Shown here piece by piece: positions 37,469 to 47,988 of a stretch of DNA of 64,000 bases. A program made the translations under genes and the position numbers. The notes beneath the pieces are model-generated. The model ran no database searches and was not told where the DNA came from. It saw only the letters and a program-made list of their open reading frames with translations. Every line of letters starts with the position of its first letter. The first letter of the stretch is position 1. The DNA is from Mycobacteriaceae bacterium (GTDB taxonomy: Bacteria > Actinomycetota > Actinomycetes > Mycobacteriales > Mycobacteriaceae): the NCBI GenBank assembly GCA_019245755.1, contig JAFARC010000004.1:43526-107525 (forward strand), in the 5' to 3' direction.

Positions 37469-37879
37469 CTATGCGTCGAGTTCGCGGGCGACGGCCTTGA
37501 CGACCTCGGAGACTCGCCGCGCGGTCTTGCGGTCCGGGTAGCGGCCCTTGCGCAGCTCAGGCTGAACCGTGGATTCCAGCAGCGTGATCATGTCCTCGAC
37601 CATGCCGTGCAGTTCATCCGGCGAGTGCTTGTGCTCTGCCGGCCCGGGCTCGCGCCGGTTGCGCAGCGGCGAGGGCGGCGGGTCGATCAGCTTGAGGCTC
37701 AGCGCCTGCGGGCCGCGGCGGCCCGACGCGACGCCGAACTCGACCCGCTGGCCAGCCTTAAGCCCCTCGACGCCGGCCGGCAATGCCGACGACCGGATGT
37801 AGACGTCCTCGCCGTCTTCCTGGGACAGGAAGCCGAAGCCCTTCTCCGCGTCGTACCACTTCACCTTGCCGGTCGGCAC
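37469..37879 (-). CDS. cspB: CspB, cold-shock domain protein with C-terminal extension
   Basis: A 136-residue RNA/DNA-binding protein. Residues 1-67 form the cold-shock domain with RNP1 KGFGFL and an RNP2-like VYIRSSAL. A conserved helical tail ([20 protein letters not shown]) is shared by mycobacterial homologues. The start is GTG 37879; the longer frame has no support. It leads into the lipoprotein gene three bases later. The arginine in RNP2 replaces the histidine of ordinary Csp, as also in M. tuberculosis. Confidence 0.92.
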   Translation of the reverse strand: MPTGKVKWYDAEKGFGFLSQEDGEDVYIRSSALPAGVEGLKAGQRVEFGVASGRRGPQALSLKLIDPPPSPLRNRREPGPAEHKHSPDELHGMVEDMITLLESTVQPELRKGRYPDRKTARRVSEVVKAVARELDA

Positions 37880-38021
37880 TGGTCTCACCTGCTTGTCTTG
37901 ACGGTTCCTCGCACAAAACGCGCCCCGCTGTGCAGGACGCGATGCAGGTGATCCTACTCGGCTCGCCACCCGCCGAGCACCCCTGTTTACTCGGTAGGCT
38001 GAGGAAATCGCTGGAGGAACG

Positions 38022-38414
38022 ATGCGCCTGGTCCTGAACATCATCTGGTTGCTCTTCGGCGGCCTCTGGCTCGCGGTGGGCTACTTTCTCGCCGCGATCG
38101 TGTGCTTCATTCTGGTCATCACGATCCCGTTTGGCTTCGCCGCGTTTCGTATCGCCGCTTATGCGCTGTGGCCGTTCGGCCGCACGATCATCAGCAAGCC
38201 AGCAGCCCATCCCGCCGCGTTGATCGGCAATATCGTTTGGGTGCTGCTGTTCGGTATCTGGTTGGCGATCGGGCACGTGGTGACTGCGGTGGCGATGGCG
38301 ATCACAATTATCGGCATCCCGCTGGCGCTGGCGAACCTGAAGCTCATTCCGGTGTCGCTGGTGCCGCTGGGCAAGGAGATCGTTCTGGTCGACGAAACGA
38401 AGGCGGCGGCATGA
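38022..38414 (+). CDS. YccF-family inner membrane protein (Rv0870c-like)
   Basis: A 130-residue protein with two copies of a similar hydrophobic unit: the first about residues 5-35 ([17 protein letters not shown]) and the second 69-100 ([17 protein letters not shown]), each followed by a proline-rich ITIPFG or ITIIGIP turn. This is the YccF pattern. Function unknown. A ribosome site GGAGGAACG precedes ATG 38022. moaA2 overlaps its stop in ATGA. Confidence 0.9.
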   Translation: MRLVLNIIWLLFGGLWLAVGYFLAAIVCFILVITIPFGFAAFRIAAYALWPFGRTIISKPAAHPAALIGNIVWVLLFGIWLAIGHVVTAVAMAITIIGIPLALANLKLIPVSLVPLGKEIVLVDETKAAA

Positions 38415-39475
38415 CGGTGACGGCGTTGGGTCTGCCGTCGGTGCTGCGCCGCACCGGCCCCACCGAGACCGCCGCGCGCGCCCACGGTCCACTGGTCGAC
38501 AGCTACGGGCGGGTGGCCACCGACCTGCGGGTGTCGCTGACCGACCGCTGCAACCTGCGTTGCACCTATTGCATGCCCGCCGACGGATTGGAGTGGTTGC
38601 CCACCGACCGGTTGCTGCGCCCCGACGAGCTGATCCGGCTGCTGCGTATCGCGGTGACCCGGCTGGGCATCACCAGCGTGCGGTTCACCGGCGGTGAGCC
38701 GCTGCTGGTCAAACGCCTCGAGGAGATCGTCGGGGCCACGGCGCAGCTGCGGCCCCGGCCCGAGATCGCGCTGACCACCAACGGGGTGGGCCTGGCGCGG
38801 CGCGCGGCGGGCCTGGCACGCGCCGGACTGGACCGGGTCAACGTGTCGCTGGACAGCGTCGATGCGGCCCGTTTCGCCGCGATCACCCGCCGCAACCGCC
38901 TGCCGGACGTACTCGCGGGCCTGCACGCGGCTCGTGCTGCCGGCCTGGAACCGGTCAAGGTCAACGCGGTGCTGGACCCGGTGACGGGCCGCGACGATGC
39001 GGTCGCACTGCTGCGCTTCTGCCTGGATCACGGGTATCAGCTGCGCATCATCGAGCAAATGCCGCTCGACGCCGAACACCGCTGGCGCCGCGGCGAGGCG
39101 CTGACCGCCGACGACGTGCTGGCGGCGTTGCGCCGTCACTTCGATCTGCAGCCTGACACCGCGCTGCGCGGCTCGGCGCCAGCCGAGCTGTGGCAGGTCG
39201 ACGGCGGCCCGGCGACCGTCGGGGTGATTGCCACGGTCACCCACGCGTTCTGCGCCGATTGTGACCGCACCCGGCTGACCGCCGACGGCCAGGTCCGCAG
39301 CTGCCTGTTCGCCACCGAGGAGACCGATCTGCTCGGGCTGCTGCGCCGCGGCGGTGACGACGCGGCGGTGGAAGCCGCGTGGCGGGCCGCGATGTGGGCC
39401 AAGCCGGCCGGCCATGGCATCAACGATCCGAACTTTGTGCAGCCGACCCGCCCGATGAGCGCCATCGGCGGGTGA
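38411..39475 (+). CDS. moaA2: MoaA2, GTP 3',8-cyclase
   Basis: A 354-residue radical-SAM enzyme for the first step of molybdopterin synthesis, turning GTP into a cyclic intermediate with MoaC. The SAM cluster motif is RCNLRCTYC, the second cluster lies in FCADCDRTRL and VRSC, and the C-terminus ends in GG, which is needed for catalysis. The ATG overlaps the YccF stop. moaD2 follows 12 bases later. It is part of a four-gene run with moaD2 and rpfA. Confidence 0.95.
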   Translation: MTVTALGLPSVLRRTGPTETAARAHGPLVDSYGRVATDLRVSLTDRCNLRCTYCMPADGLEWLPTDRLLRPDELIRLLRIAVTRLGITSVRFTGGEPLLVKRLEEIVGATAQLRPRPEIALTTNGVGLARRAAGLARAGLDRVNVSLDSVDAARFAAITRRNRLPDVLAGLHAARAAGLEPVKVNAVLDPVTGRDDAVALLRFCLDHGYQLRIIEQMPLDAEHRWRRGEALTADDVLAALRRHFDLQPDTALRGSAPAELWQVDGGPATVGVIATVTHAFCADCDRTRLTADGQVRSCLFATEETDLLGLLRRGGDDAAVEAAWRAAMWAKPAGHGINDPNFVQPTRPMSAIGG

Positions 39476-39487
39476 GGTGGCGTCCCG

Positions 39488-39757
39488 ATGACCGACGTCT
39501 CGACCCGGGTGCGGGTCACGGTGCGGTATTTCGCGGCGGCGCGCGCGGCCGCGGGATCCGAAGCCCAGACGCTGGTCCTGGATCCGGGAGCCACCGTTTC
39601 GCATCTGGTCTCCGTGCTCGGCAGCGGCAATCCCCGACTGGCCGAAGTCCTCGAGCGGTGTTCGTACCTGTGCGACGAAGTGGCGGTGCGCGACACCTCG
39701 ATGACGCTGCGGCCCGGCCAGACGATCGATGTGCTGCCACCCTTCGCCGGGGGATGA
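39488..39757 (+). CDS. moaD2: MoaD2, molybdopterin synthase sulfur carrier subunit
   Basis: An 89-residue ubiquitin-like sulfur carrier. It has the beta-grasp pattern (VRVTVRYFAAARAAAG at the start, DVLPPFAGG at the end) and the C-terminal double glycine that is thiocarboxylated. It pairs with MoaE2 at 41435. ATG 39488. The rpfA leader begins directly after its stop. Confidence 0.95.
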   Translation: MTDVSTRVRVTVRYFAAARAAAGSEAQTLVLDPGATVSHLVSVLGSGNPRLAEVLERCSYLCDEVAVRDTSMTLRPGQTIDVLPPFAGG

Positions 39758-39758
39758 T

Positions 39759-39774
39759 GGTGATTTACATCACA
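39759..39774 (+). promoter_or_regulatory. Candidate CRP (Rv3676-type) binding site upstream of rpfA
   Basis: GGTGA, six bases, TCACA: one base off the TGTGA-N6-TCACA consensus. It lies two bases past the moaD2 stop and about 440 bases before the rpfA start. In M. tuberculosis, rpfA is a known target of the cAMP receptor protein, which supports the reading. Confidence 0.55.
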
Positions 39775-40019
39775 TAACGGTATGGTCACAAGCTGGCTAC
39801 GGCTCGGTGGAGTAACGGGCGCACCTGCGAAAACGCGGTTTTTTCTTGGGCTTTTAGAGGCCTTTTAGAGTTTGCCGGGTCGAGAAACGCTGTGTTTGGC
39901 AAAAGGTGACGGATGTGACGTGAGGCGTTACGGTCATCGATCAAGCCAGTCGACCCCATAACGGTTGGCCCTCCTTGCCTTTCGCGCCTAACTCCATCCG
40001 TTGGGCAGGGACAACGACG
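39775..40019 (+). other. rpfA promoter region
   Basis: No gene is seen here. At 39905-39919 the sequence GGTGACGGATGTGAC contains two TGAC copies nine bases apart; on the minus strand this reads as GTCAC repeats, similar in style to MtrA sites, though that is only a guess. A transcription start probably lies before about 40020, since the riboswitch follows. Confidence 0.35.
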
Positions 40020-41426
<1,407 letters not shown>

Positions 41427-41434
41427 TCAGTCGG

Positions 41435-41857
41435 TCAGGCCGAACCGACCCATTCTTCGCTGCCGTCGGCGAAGAACTGGTGCTTCCACACCGGTAGCCG
41501 CGCCTTGACGATGTCGACCAGCCGTCGGCAGGTTTGGAACGCCGTCCCGCGGTGATCTGCGGCCACGGCCGCCACCAGCGCGACGTCGCCGATGTCGAGG
41601 ATGCCGACGCGGTGGCTGGCCGCCACGGCACGGACGCCGGGCGCCGCGGCGACGTCGGCGAGGACGTCGGCCAGTACTTGTTGCGCCGAGGGGTGCGCCG
41701 AGTACTCGAGCCGCACAACGGCGCGGCCGACGTCGTGGTCGCGGACCACGCCGGCGAACCCGACAATCGCACCCGCGGCCCGGTCAGCCACCAGCGCCTC
41801 GTGCTCGGCAAGGTCGATGGGCGCATCGGTGATAGCGGCGCGCAACACCACGTTCAC
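41435..41857 (-). CDS. moaE2: MoaE2, molybdopterin synthase catalytic subunit
   Basis: A 140-residue enzyme that inserts sulfur from MoaD2 into precursor Z. It shows [17 protein letters not shown], the catalytic lysine region [12 protein letters not shown] and the C-terminal GSEEWV. The GTG at 41857 overlaps the mog stop by four bases, so I prefer it over a longer upstream frame that lies inside mog. It converges with rpfA. Confidence 0.95.
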   Translation of the reverse strand: MNVVLRAAITDAPIDLAEHEALVADRAAGAIVGFAGVVRDHDVGRAVVRLEYSAHPSAQQVLADVLADVAAAPGVRAVAASHRVGILDIGDVALVAAVAADHRGTAFQTCRRLVDIVKARLPVWKHQFFADGSEEWVGSA

Positions 41858-42333
41858 CGGGGGTGGTCCTTTCCGCTCAGCTGGTCCAGCGCGTGGTCGA
41901 GCACGTCGGTCAGTATGGTCAGCCCGTCGCGCACGCCGCCGGGCGAGCCCGGCAGGTTGACGATCAGCGAGCGGCCGGCCACCCCGCACAAGCCCCGCGA
42001 GAGCACAGCGGTGGGCACGTTGGGCAGCCCGGCGCGGCGGATGGCGTCGGCGAGGCCGACAACCTCGTAGTCCAGCACGCGGGCGGTCTGCTCGGGCGTG
42101 GCGTCGGTCGGCGAAAGACCGGTGCCCCCGGAGGTGATGACCACATCGGCGCCCTCGGCGAGCGCCTCCCGCAACGCCAGGCCGACCGCGTCACCGTCGG
42201 CGACGACCACCGGATCGGCCACTGCGAAATCGCGTTCGATCAGCCAGTCGACGAGGATCGGGCCACACCGGTCCTCATACTGCCCGGTGGCCGCGCGCGT
42301 CGACGCGATCACGACCCACGCCGAGCGTGTCAT
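41854..42333 (-). CDS. mog: Mog, molybdopterin adenylyltransferase-like (MogA/MoaB)
   Basis: A 159-residue protein that adenylates molybdopterin before metal insertion. Motifs are [18 protein letters not shown] and [12 protein letters not shown], the hallmark GSPGG loop. ATG 42333 overlaps the moaC2 stop in ATGA, and its own end overlaps moaE2, so three genes are chained by four-base overlaps. Confidence 0.95.
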   Translation of the reverse strand: MTRSAWVVIASTRAATGQYEDRCGPILVDWLIERDFAVADPVVVADGDAVGLALREALAEGADVVITSGGTGLSPTDATPEQTARVLDYEVVGLADAIRRAGLPNVPTAVLSRGLCGVAGRSLIVNLPGSPGGVRDGLTILTDVLDHALDQLSGKDHPR

Positions 42334-42806
42334 CGGGTCCAACTGCCGGACCGGCCGCCCTCTTTGCGCAGCACCCGCACGTCGTCGATACGAGCGGCGG
42401 GGTCGACGGCCTTGACCATGTCGTAAAGCGTCAGCGCCGCGACGCTGACCGCGGTCAGAGCTTCCATTTCGACACCGGTGCGGTCGGTCGTGCGCACGGT
42501 CGCGGTGATCGCCACCTCGGCGGCGCCGACCTCGAAGTCCACGTCGACACCGGTCAGCGCCAGGGGGTGGCATAGCGGGACCAGGTCGCTGGTGCGTTTG
42601 GCGGCCAGGATGGCCGCTACCCGGGCGGTGGCCAGTGCGTCACCCTTGGCCAGCCCGCCGGTCGAGATCAGCGCCACCACCTCGGGTGTGGTCGCAAAGG
42701 TTCCGGCCGCGTGCGCGGTGCGCTTGGTGGGCGCCTTCTCCGTCACGTCCACCATGTGGGCCGCTCCCCGTTCGTCGAGGTGCGAGAGCCGGCCGCTGCG
42801 GGACAC
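42330..42806 (-). CDS. moaC2: MoaC2, cyclic pyranopterin monophosphate synthase
   Basis: A 158-residue enzyme that completes the ring rearrangement begun by MoaA. Typical stretches are [30 protein letters not shown] and [20 protein letters not shown]. The start is GTG 42806; starts a few residues later are possible. It is first of the moaC2-mog-moaE2 chain and follows a small gene by six bases. Confidence 0.95.
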   Translation of the reverse strand: MSRSGRLSHLDERGAAHMVDVTEKAPTKRTAHAAGTFATTPEVVALISTGGLAKGDALATARVAAILAAKRTSDLVPLCHPLALTGVDVDFEVGAAEVAITATVRTTDRTGVEMEALTAVSVAALTLYDMVKAVDPAARIDDVRVLRKEGGRSGSWTR

Positions 42807-42812
42807 CGGGGA

Positions 42813-43007
42813 CTACTTGTTGACGACCGTGACCGGATGGGTGTACGGCAACTCGTCGGCGGGCAGCGGGAACGTGATGTCCCCGTACGGCGACAACGCC
42901 CCGGTGCGGTCGGCGGCAAGCTCGCTGATGGCGTGGTCGTCACCCTCTTCGTGCACTGGCCAGCCGTTGTCGACGTAGGGGCGCTTTTCTGATTTGTTGT
43001 CAGCCAC
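42813..43007 (-). CDS. Small conserved mycobacterial protein (Rv0863-like)
   Basis: About 64 residues, acidic, with [20 protein letters not shown] and a tail [18 protein letters not shown]. It is conserved in M. tuberculosis as Rv0863. No function is known. The frame continues upstream to 43097, overlapping the divergent 43073 gene; I chose the GTG at 43007 as the first start outside that overlap, with 43013 nearly as good. It is probably co-transcribed with moaC2. Confidence 0.7.
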   Translation of the reverse strand: MADNKSEKRPYVDNGWPVHEEGDDHAISELAADRTGALSPYGDITFPLPADELPYTHPVTVVNK

Positions 43008-43072
43008 GAGCACATTCTGACAGGCGCTGCGGCCGGCCGCGAGCAGGGCCGACTGCTTTACGCTGGTCAGCA

Positions 43073-45319
43073 ATGACCGCACACTCTCCGGGCGCATCGC
43101 TGAGTGCCTGGCTGGCCGACCTGCCCGACGATCGGCTGGTCCGCCTGCTCGAGCTACGGCCCGACCTCACCCAACCACCGCCGGGCAGTATCGCGGCGCT
43201 GGCCGCACGCGCCCAGGCGCGCGAGTCGGTGAAGGCCGCCACCGACGAACTGACCTTCCTCGCGCTCGCCGTGATCGACGCGCTGCTGGTCCTGCACGCG
43301 GACACGACGCCGGTGCCGGTCGCCAAGCTGGTCTCGCTGATCGGGGACCGCGCCCCGGAGGCTGTGGTGCTGACCGCGCTGGACGACCTGAGAGTGCGCG
43401 CGCTGGTGTGGGGGGACGCGTCGGTGCGGGTGGTCACCGAAGCGGCCGCCGGGTTGCCCTGGCATGCCGGTCAAGTTGTGTTGGAAGACAGTCAACGGAC
43501 CTCCGAGCACCTCGCCGCCATCGACAGTCTCGAGCCCGCCCAGCGGGCGTTGCTGGAGCGCCTCGTCGCCGGCTCTCCGGTCGGGCGCACCCGGGACGCG
43601 GCTCCCGGCACCCCGGCCGACCGGCCGGTGCAGCGGCTGCTGGCCGCCGGACTGTTGAGGCAAGTCGACAACGAGACGGTGATCCTGCCGAGGCAGGTCG
43701 GCCAGCTGCTGCGCGGCCAGCAGCCCGGTCCGGACACGCTGGTGGCCCCGAAACCGCGGGCGACGGCCACCGCGGCTTCCGACGTTGACGCCGTGGCCGC
43801 GGGCGCGGTCATCGACCTGTTGCGCGAGACGGTGTTGCTGCTCGAAACCCTCGGTGCCGCACCCGTTCCCGAACTGCGCAGCGGGGGCCTGGGAATCCGT
43901 GAACTGAAACGACTGGCCAAGCTCACCGGCATCGACGAGCGGCGGCTCGGGCTGATCCTGGAGGTCGGCGCCGCCGCCGGGTTGATTGCCTCGGGCGCAC
44001 CGGATCCCGAGCCGCCCGACCAGGATGGGCCGTACTGGGCCCCGACCGTGCAGGCCGACCGCTTCGTCGAGACCACCACGGGCGCGCAGTGGCAGCTGCT
44101 GGCGGCCACCTGGCTGGACCTGCCCGCCCGCCCGGGACTGGTCGGCCGGCGCGGAGCCGACAACAAACCGATGGCAGCGCTGTCGGATGCGCTGTTCTCG
44201 GCTGCCGCGCCGCTGGACCGAAGCCTGCTGCTAGGCGTGTTGGCCGAGCTGCCGCCCGGCGCGGGCCTCGACGCGACGGAGGTCTCGCGACTGCTGCTGT
44301 GGCGCCGGCCGCGCTGGTCGATGCGGCTGCAGCTGCAGCCGGTGACCGACCTGCTCGACGAGGCGACCATGCTGGGGCTCGTCGGTCGCGGCGCGGTGAC
44401 CACGCCGGCCCGCGTGCTGATTTCCGGCGCAGACCCCGACACCGCGTCGGCGGCGATGGCCCGGGTGCTGCCCGAACCCATCGATCACTTCCTGGTGCAG
44501 GCCGACCTGACCGTGGTGGTTCCCGGGCCCCTCGATCGCGAGCTGTCCGAGCAGCTGGCGCGGGTGGCCACCGTGGAATCAGCGGGCGCCGCGATGGTCT
44601 ACCGGGTCAGCGAGTCGTCGATCCGGCGCGCCCTCGATGCCGGCCGCAGCGCGGGCGCGTTGCACACGTTTTTCCAGACCCATTCCAAAACCCCTGTTCC
44701 GCAGGGACTTACCTATCTGATCGACGATGTGGCGCGGCGGCATGGGCAGCTGCGCGTCGGGATGGCCAGCGCGTTCCTGCGCTGCGAAGACCCTGCGCTG
44801 CTGGCACAGGTGGTTGCCACCCCGGTCGCCGGGGCGCTGGAGTTGCGGCCGCTGGCCCCCACCGTGGCGGTGTCACAGGCGCCGATCGCTGACGTGCTCG
44901 CCGGGTTGCGCGACGCCGGGTTCGCGCCGGCGGCCGAGGATGCCTCCGGAACGATCGTCGATCTGCGGGCCCACGGCGCCCGGGTACCCGCCCCGTCGCA
45001 TCGGCGGTCGCACCGGCTGCTGACCACGCCGAGCACCCAGACGTTGGCGGCGATCGTCGCGATGCTGCGCAAGGTCGCGGCGGCGCCGATGACCCGGGTG
45101 GACCCGGCCACTGCGGTGTTGCTGTTTCAGCAGGCGGTCCGGGACCAGACCTCGGTGGTGATCGGTTACGTGGACCCCGCGGGCGTCGCCACCCAGCGCG
45201 TGGTCGCACCGATCAGTGTGCGGAGCGGCCAGTTGATGGCGTTCGATCCGGCGGCCGGGCGGGTGCGCGACTTCGCCATCCACCGCGTCACGTCGGTGGT
45301 GTCGGTGGACGACGGATAA
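43073..45319 (+). CDS. Helicase-associated protein next to XPB (Rv0862c-like)
   Basis: A 748-residue cytosolic protein. The N-terminal half is rich in helical, winged-helix-like segments (e.g. [20 protein letters not shown]). The C-terminal half resembles the XPB/Ssl2-type helicase-associated domain ([20 protein letters not shown]), without ATPase motifs. A WYL-like end ([19 protein letters not shown]) is present. The XPB helicase gene starts seven bases after its stop, a pairing kept in M. tuberculosis, suggesting a DNA-repair partner. ATG 43073. Confidence 0.85.
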   Translation: MTAHSPGASLSAWLADLPDDRLVRLLELRPDLTQPPPGSIAALAARAQARESVKAATDELTFLALAVIDALLVLHADTTPVPVAKLVSLIGDRAPEAVVLTALDDLRVRALVWGDASVRVVTEAAAGLPWHAGQVVLEDSQRTSEHLAAIDSLEPAQRALLERLVAGSPVGRTRDAAPGTPADRPVQRLLAAGLLRQVDNETVILPRQVGQLLRGQQPGPDTLVAPKPRATATAASDVDAVAAGAVIDLLRETVLLLETLGAAPVPELRSGGLGIRELKRLAKLTGIDERRLGLILEVGAAAGLIASGAPDPEPPDQDGPYWAPTVQADRFVETTTGAQWQLLAATWLDLPARPGLVGRRGADNKPMAALSDALFSAAAPLDRSLLLGVLAELPPGAGLDATEVSRLLLWRRPRWSMRLQLQPVTDLLDEATMLGLVGRGAVTTPARVLISGADPDTASAAMARVLPEPIDHFLVQADLTVVVPGPLDRELSEQLARVATVESAGAAMVYRVSESSIRRALDAGRSAGALHTFFQTHSKTPVPQGLTYLIDDVARRHGQLRVGMASAFLRCEDPALLAQVVATPVAGALELRPLAPTVAVSQAPIADVLAGLRDAGFAPAAEDASGTIVDLRAHGARVPAPSHRRSHRLLTTPSTQTLAAIVAMLRKVAAAPMTRVDPATAVLLFQQAVRDQTSVVIGYVDPAGVATQRVVAPISVRSGQLMAFDPAAGRVRDFAIHRVTSVVSVDDG

Positions 45320-45326
45320 TGACGGG

Positions 45327-46976
45327 ATGACCAACGGCCCCCTGATCGTGCAGTCCGACAAGACGGTGCTGCTCGAAGTCGACCACGACCGGGCCGGTGA
45401 AGCGCGGGCCGCGATCGCGCCGTTCGCCGAGCTGGAACGCGCACCCGAGCACATCCACACCTACCGGATCACGCCCCTGGCGCTGTGGAACGCCCGCGCC
45501 GCCGGCCACGACGCCGAGCAGGTGGTCGACGCTCTGGTGAGCTACTCGCGCTACGCGGTACCGCAGGCGCTGCTGGTCGACATCGTCGACACGATGGCCC
45601 GCTATGGGCGGCTGCAGCTGGTCAAACACCCGGCGCACGGCCTGACGCTGGTCAGCTTGGACCGCGCGGTGCTCGAGGAAGTGCTGCGCAACAACAAGAT
45701 TACCCCGATGCTGGGCGCCCGCATCGACGCGGACACCGTCATGGTGCATCCCAGCGAGCGTGGCCGCGTAAAGCAGACGCTGCTGAAGATCGGCTGGCCC
45801 GCCGAAGATCTGGCAGGATACGTCGACGGCGAAGCTCATCCGATCAGCCTGCGGCAGCACGGCTGGCATCTGCGCGACTACCAGGAGATGGCCGCCGCAT
45901 CGTTCTGGGCGGGTGGCTCGGGGGTGGTGGTGCTGCCCTGCGGCGCGGGCAAGACGCTGGTGGGCGCGGCGGCGATGGCCAAAGCCAGCGCTACGACGCT
46001 GATCCTGGTCACCAACACGGTTGCCGGACGGCAGTGGAAGCGCGAGCTTGTCGCCCGCACGTCGCTGACCGACGACGAGATCGGCGAATACTCCGGTGAG
46101 CGCAAGGAGATCCGACCCGTGACGATCGCCACCTATCAGGTGATGACCCGCCGCACCAAGGGCACCTACCGCCATCTCGAGCTGTTCGACAGCCGCGACT
46201 GGGGCCTTATCATCTACGACGAGGTCCATCTGCTGCCGGCGCCGGTTTTCCGGATGACCGCCGACCTGCAGTCGCGGCGCCGGCTCGGTCTCACCGCAAC
46301 CCTCATCCGCGAGGACGGTCGCGAAGGTGATGTGTTCAGCCTCATCGGTCCAAAGCGGTACGACGCACCATGGAAAGACATTGAGGCGCAGGGCTGGATT
46401 GCGCCGGCGGAATGCATCGAGGTGCGGGTGACGCTGACCGACAACGAGCGCATGATGTATGCCACCGCCGAGCCCGATGAGCGCTACCGAATCTGCTCGA
46501 CGGCGCAATCCAAGCTACCGGTGGTCAAGTCGATCCTCGAGCGGCATCCCGGCGAGCCGACCCTGGTCATCGGCGCCTACCTCGACCAACTCGACGTGCT
46601 CGGCGAGCAGCTGACCGCACCGGTGATCCAGGGCTCGACGAAAACGTCCGAGCGGGAAGCGCTGTTCGACGCATTCCGCCGCGGGGAGGTGCCCACGTTG
46701 GTGGTGTCCAAGGTGGCCAACTTCTCGATCGACCTGCCCGAAGCCGCTGTCGCCGTCCAGGTTTCCGGAACCTTTGGTTCCCGGCAGGAGGAGGCGCAGC
46801 GGCTGGGCCGCCTGCTGCGGCCCAAGGCCGGTGGCGGCGGTGCGTATTTCTATTCGGTGGTGGCCCGCGACACCCTCGACGCCGAGTACGCCGCGCACCG
46901 GCAGCGGTTCCTCGCCGAGCAGGGCTACGGCTACATCATCAAAGACGCCGACGACCTGCTGGGCCCGGCGATCTAG
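45327..46976 (+). CDS. ercc3: XPB-type DNA helicase (Ercc3)
   Basis: A 549-residue superfamily-2 helicase. Motif I is PCGAGKT, motif II is DEVH (IIYDEVHLLPAP), motif III TATLIREDG, and motif VI lies in EEAQRLGRLLRPK. An N-terminal damage-recognition-like domain of about 170 residues comes first. In M. tuberculosis the homologue is a 3'-5' helicase with ATPase activity. ATG 45327. It converges with the LLM oxidoreductase, sharing CTAG at the stops. Confidence 0.94.
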   Translation: MTNGPLIVQSDKTVLLEVDHDRAGEARAAIAPFAELERAPEHIHTYRITPLALWNARAAGHDAEQVVDALVSYSRYAVPQALLVDIVDTMARYGRLQLVKHPAHGLTLVSLDRAVLEEVLRNNKITPMLGARIDADTVMVHPSERGRVKQTLLKIGWPAEDLAGYVDGEAHPISLRQHGWHLRDYQEMAAASFWAGGSGVVVLPCGAGKTLVGAAAMAKASATTLILVTNTVAGRQWKRELVARTSLTDDEIGEYSGERKEIRPVTIATYQVMTRRTKGTYRHLELFDSRDWGLIIYDEVHLLPAPVFRMTADLQSRRRLGLTATLIREDGREGDVFSLIGPKRYDAPWKDIEAQGWIAPAECIEVRVTLTDNERMMYATAEPDERYRICSTAQSKLPVVKSILERHPGEPTLVIGAYLDQLDVLGEQLTAPVIQGSTKTSEREALFDAFRRGEVPTLVVSKVANFSIDLPEAAVAVQVSGTFGSRQEEAQRLGRLLRPKAGGGGAYFYSVVARDTLDAEYAAHRQRFLAEQGYGYIIKDADDLLGPAI

Positions 46977-47962
46977 AGCAGCGCCGGAATGATTTCCCGT
47001 TCGAACAGCTCGATGCCTGAGCGGTCGTAGGCGGCCTCCGGGAAGTAGCAGATCGCGTATTCGCAGCCGAGGTCACGCATGTGCTTGAGCCGCTCGACGA
47101 CCTGCTCCGGTGTGCCGCTGGCCGAATCGGGGCTGGTGGCCATGGTGAGCATCGCATCCGCGGCTGCCTCGGGGACGAATCGGATCATCCGGTCGCGAAC
47201 CGCCTTGAGCCTGTCCTTGACCTCGGCCTCCGATTCGCCGACGACGGCGTTGAAGTTGGCCGACCGCACGATCGCGTCGAAGTCGGAGCCGACGTCGCGG
47301 CAGTGCGTGGCCAAGACATCCGACTTGTGCGCGAACGCTTCCGGTTCGGCGGTGTAGTTGGTGTACTGCGCGTACTTTGCAGCGATGCGCAACGTCTTCT
47401 GTTCCCCGCCACCGGCGATCCACAGCGGAATGCCGTTGTCCTGCAGCGGTCTGGGCTGCACAATCGCACCGTTGACCTGGTAGTGCTTGCCGTCGAGCGT
47501 CACCGTCCCGTGCCGCCACGCGTCGCGCATGATCTGTACACCTTCATCGAGGCGTCCCAGCCGCACCCCGGCCGACGGAAAGCCATACCCGTAGGCGCGC
47601 CACTCGTGCTCATACCACCCGGCCCCGATGCCCATCTGCAGTCGCCCACCGGAGACGATGTCGACGGTGGCCGCCATTTTGGCCAGCAGCGCCGGGGTCC
47701 GGTAGCTGATCGCCGTGCACATCTGCCCGAGCTTCACCCGCGAGGTTGACGCGGCGTAGGCCGACATCAGCGTCCAGGCTTCATGGGTGGCCTCGTCGGT
47801 CGGCATGGGCACGGTGTGCAGGTGGTCGTAAACCCAGATGGAGTCCCATGCGCTGTCATCGGCATGAGCCGCCAGCGCGTGCATGACCTCCCAATGCCGC
47901 TCCGGCGGGATGTCGACCAGATCCAGCCGCCAACCCTGGGGAACGAACAACCCGAAGCGCAT
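46973..47962 (-). CDS. LLM-class F420-dependent oxidoreductase
   Basis: A 329-residue TIM-barrel enzyme of the luciferase-like monooxygenase family. It starts MRFGLFVPQGW, with WDSIWVYDHL and GGRLQMGIGAGWYEHEW, as in F420-dependent TIGR03560-type members. The ATG at 47962 sets the normal family length; a longer open frame runs upstream but contains the ThrE-like gene antisense frames and is not real. The ThrE-like gene ends 26 bases before it on the same strand. Substrate unknown. Confidence 0.9.
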   Translation of the reverse strand: MRFGLFVPQGWRLDLVDIPPERHWEVMHALAAHADDSAWDSIWVYDHLHTVPMPTDEATHEAWTLMSAYAASTSRVKLGQMCTAISYRTPALLAKMAATVDIVSGGRLQMGIGAGWYEHEWRAYGYGFPSAGVRLGRLDEGVQIMRDAWRHGTVTLDGKHYQVNGAIVQPRPLQDNGIPLWIAGGGEQKTLRIAAKYAQYTNYTAEPEAFAHKSDVLATHCRDVGSDFDAIVRSANFNAVVGESEAEVKDRLKAVRDRMIRFVPEAAADAMLTMATSPDSASGTPEQVVERLKHMRDLGCEYAICYFPEAAYDRSGIELFEREIIPALL

Positions 47963-47988
47963 GCCTCGAACTTTAATGGCTGCTGGCG

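Noticed and set aside
37469..37879. Arginine in the RNP2-like motif of CspB as a loss-of-function change
   Set aside because: As I recall, M. tuberculosis CspB has the same residue, so it is a normal feature of this mycobacterial group.
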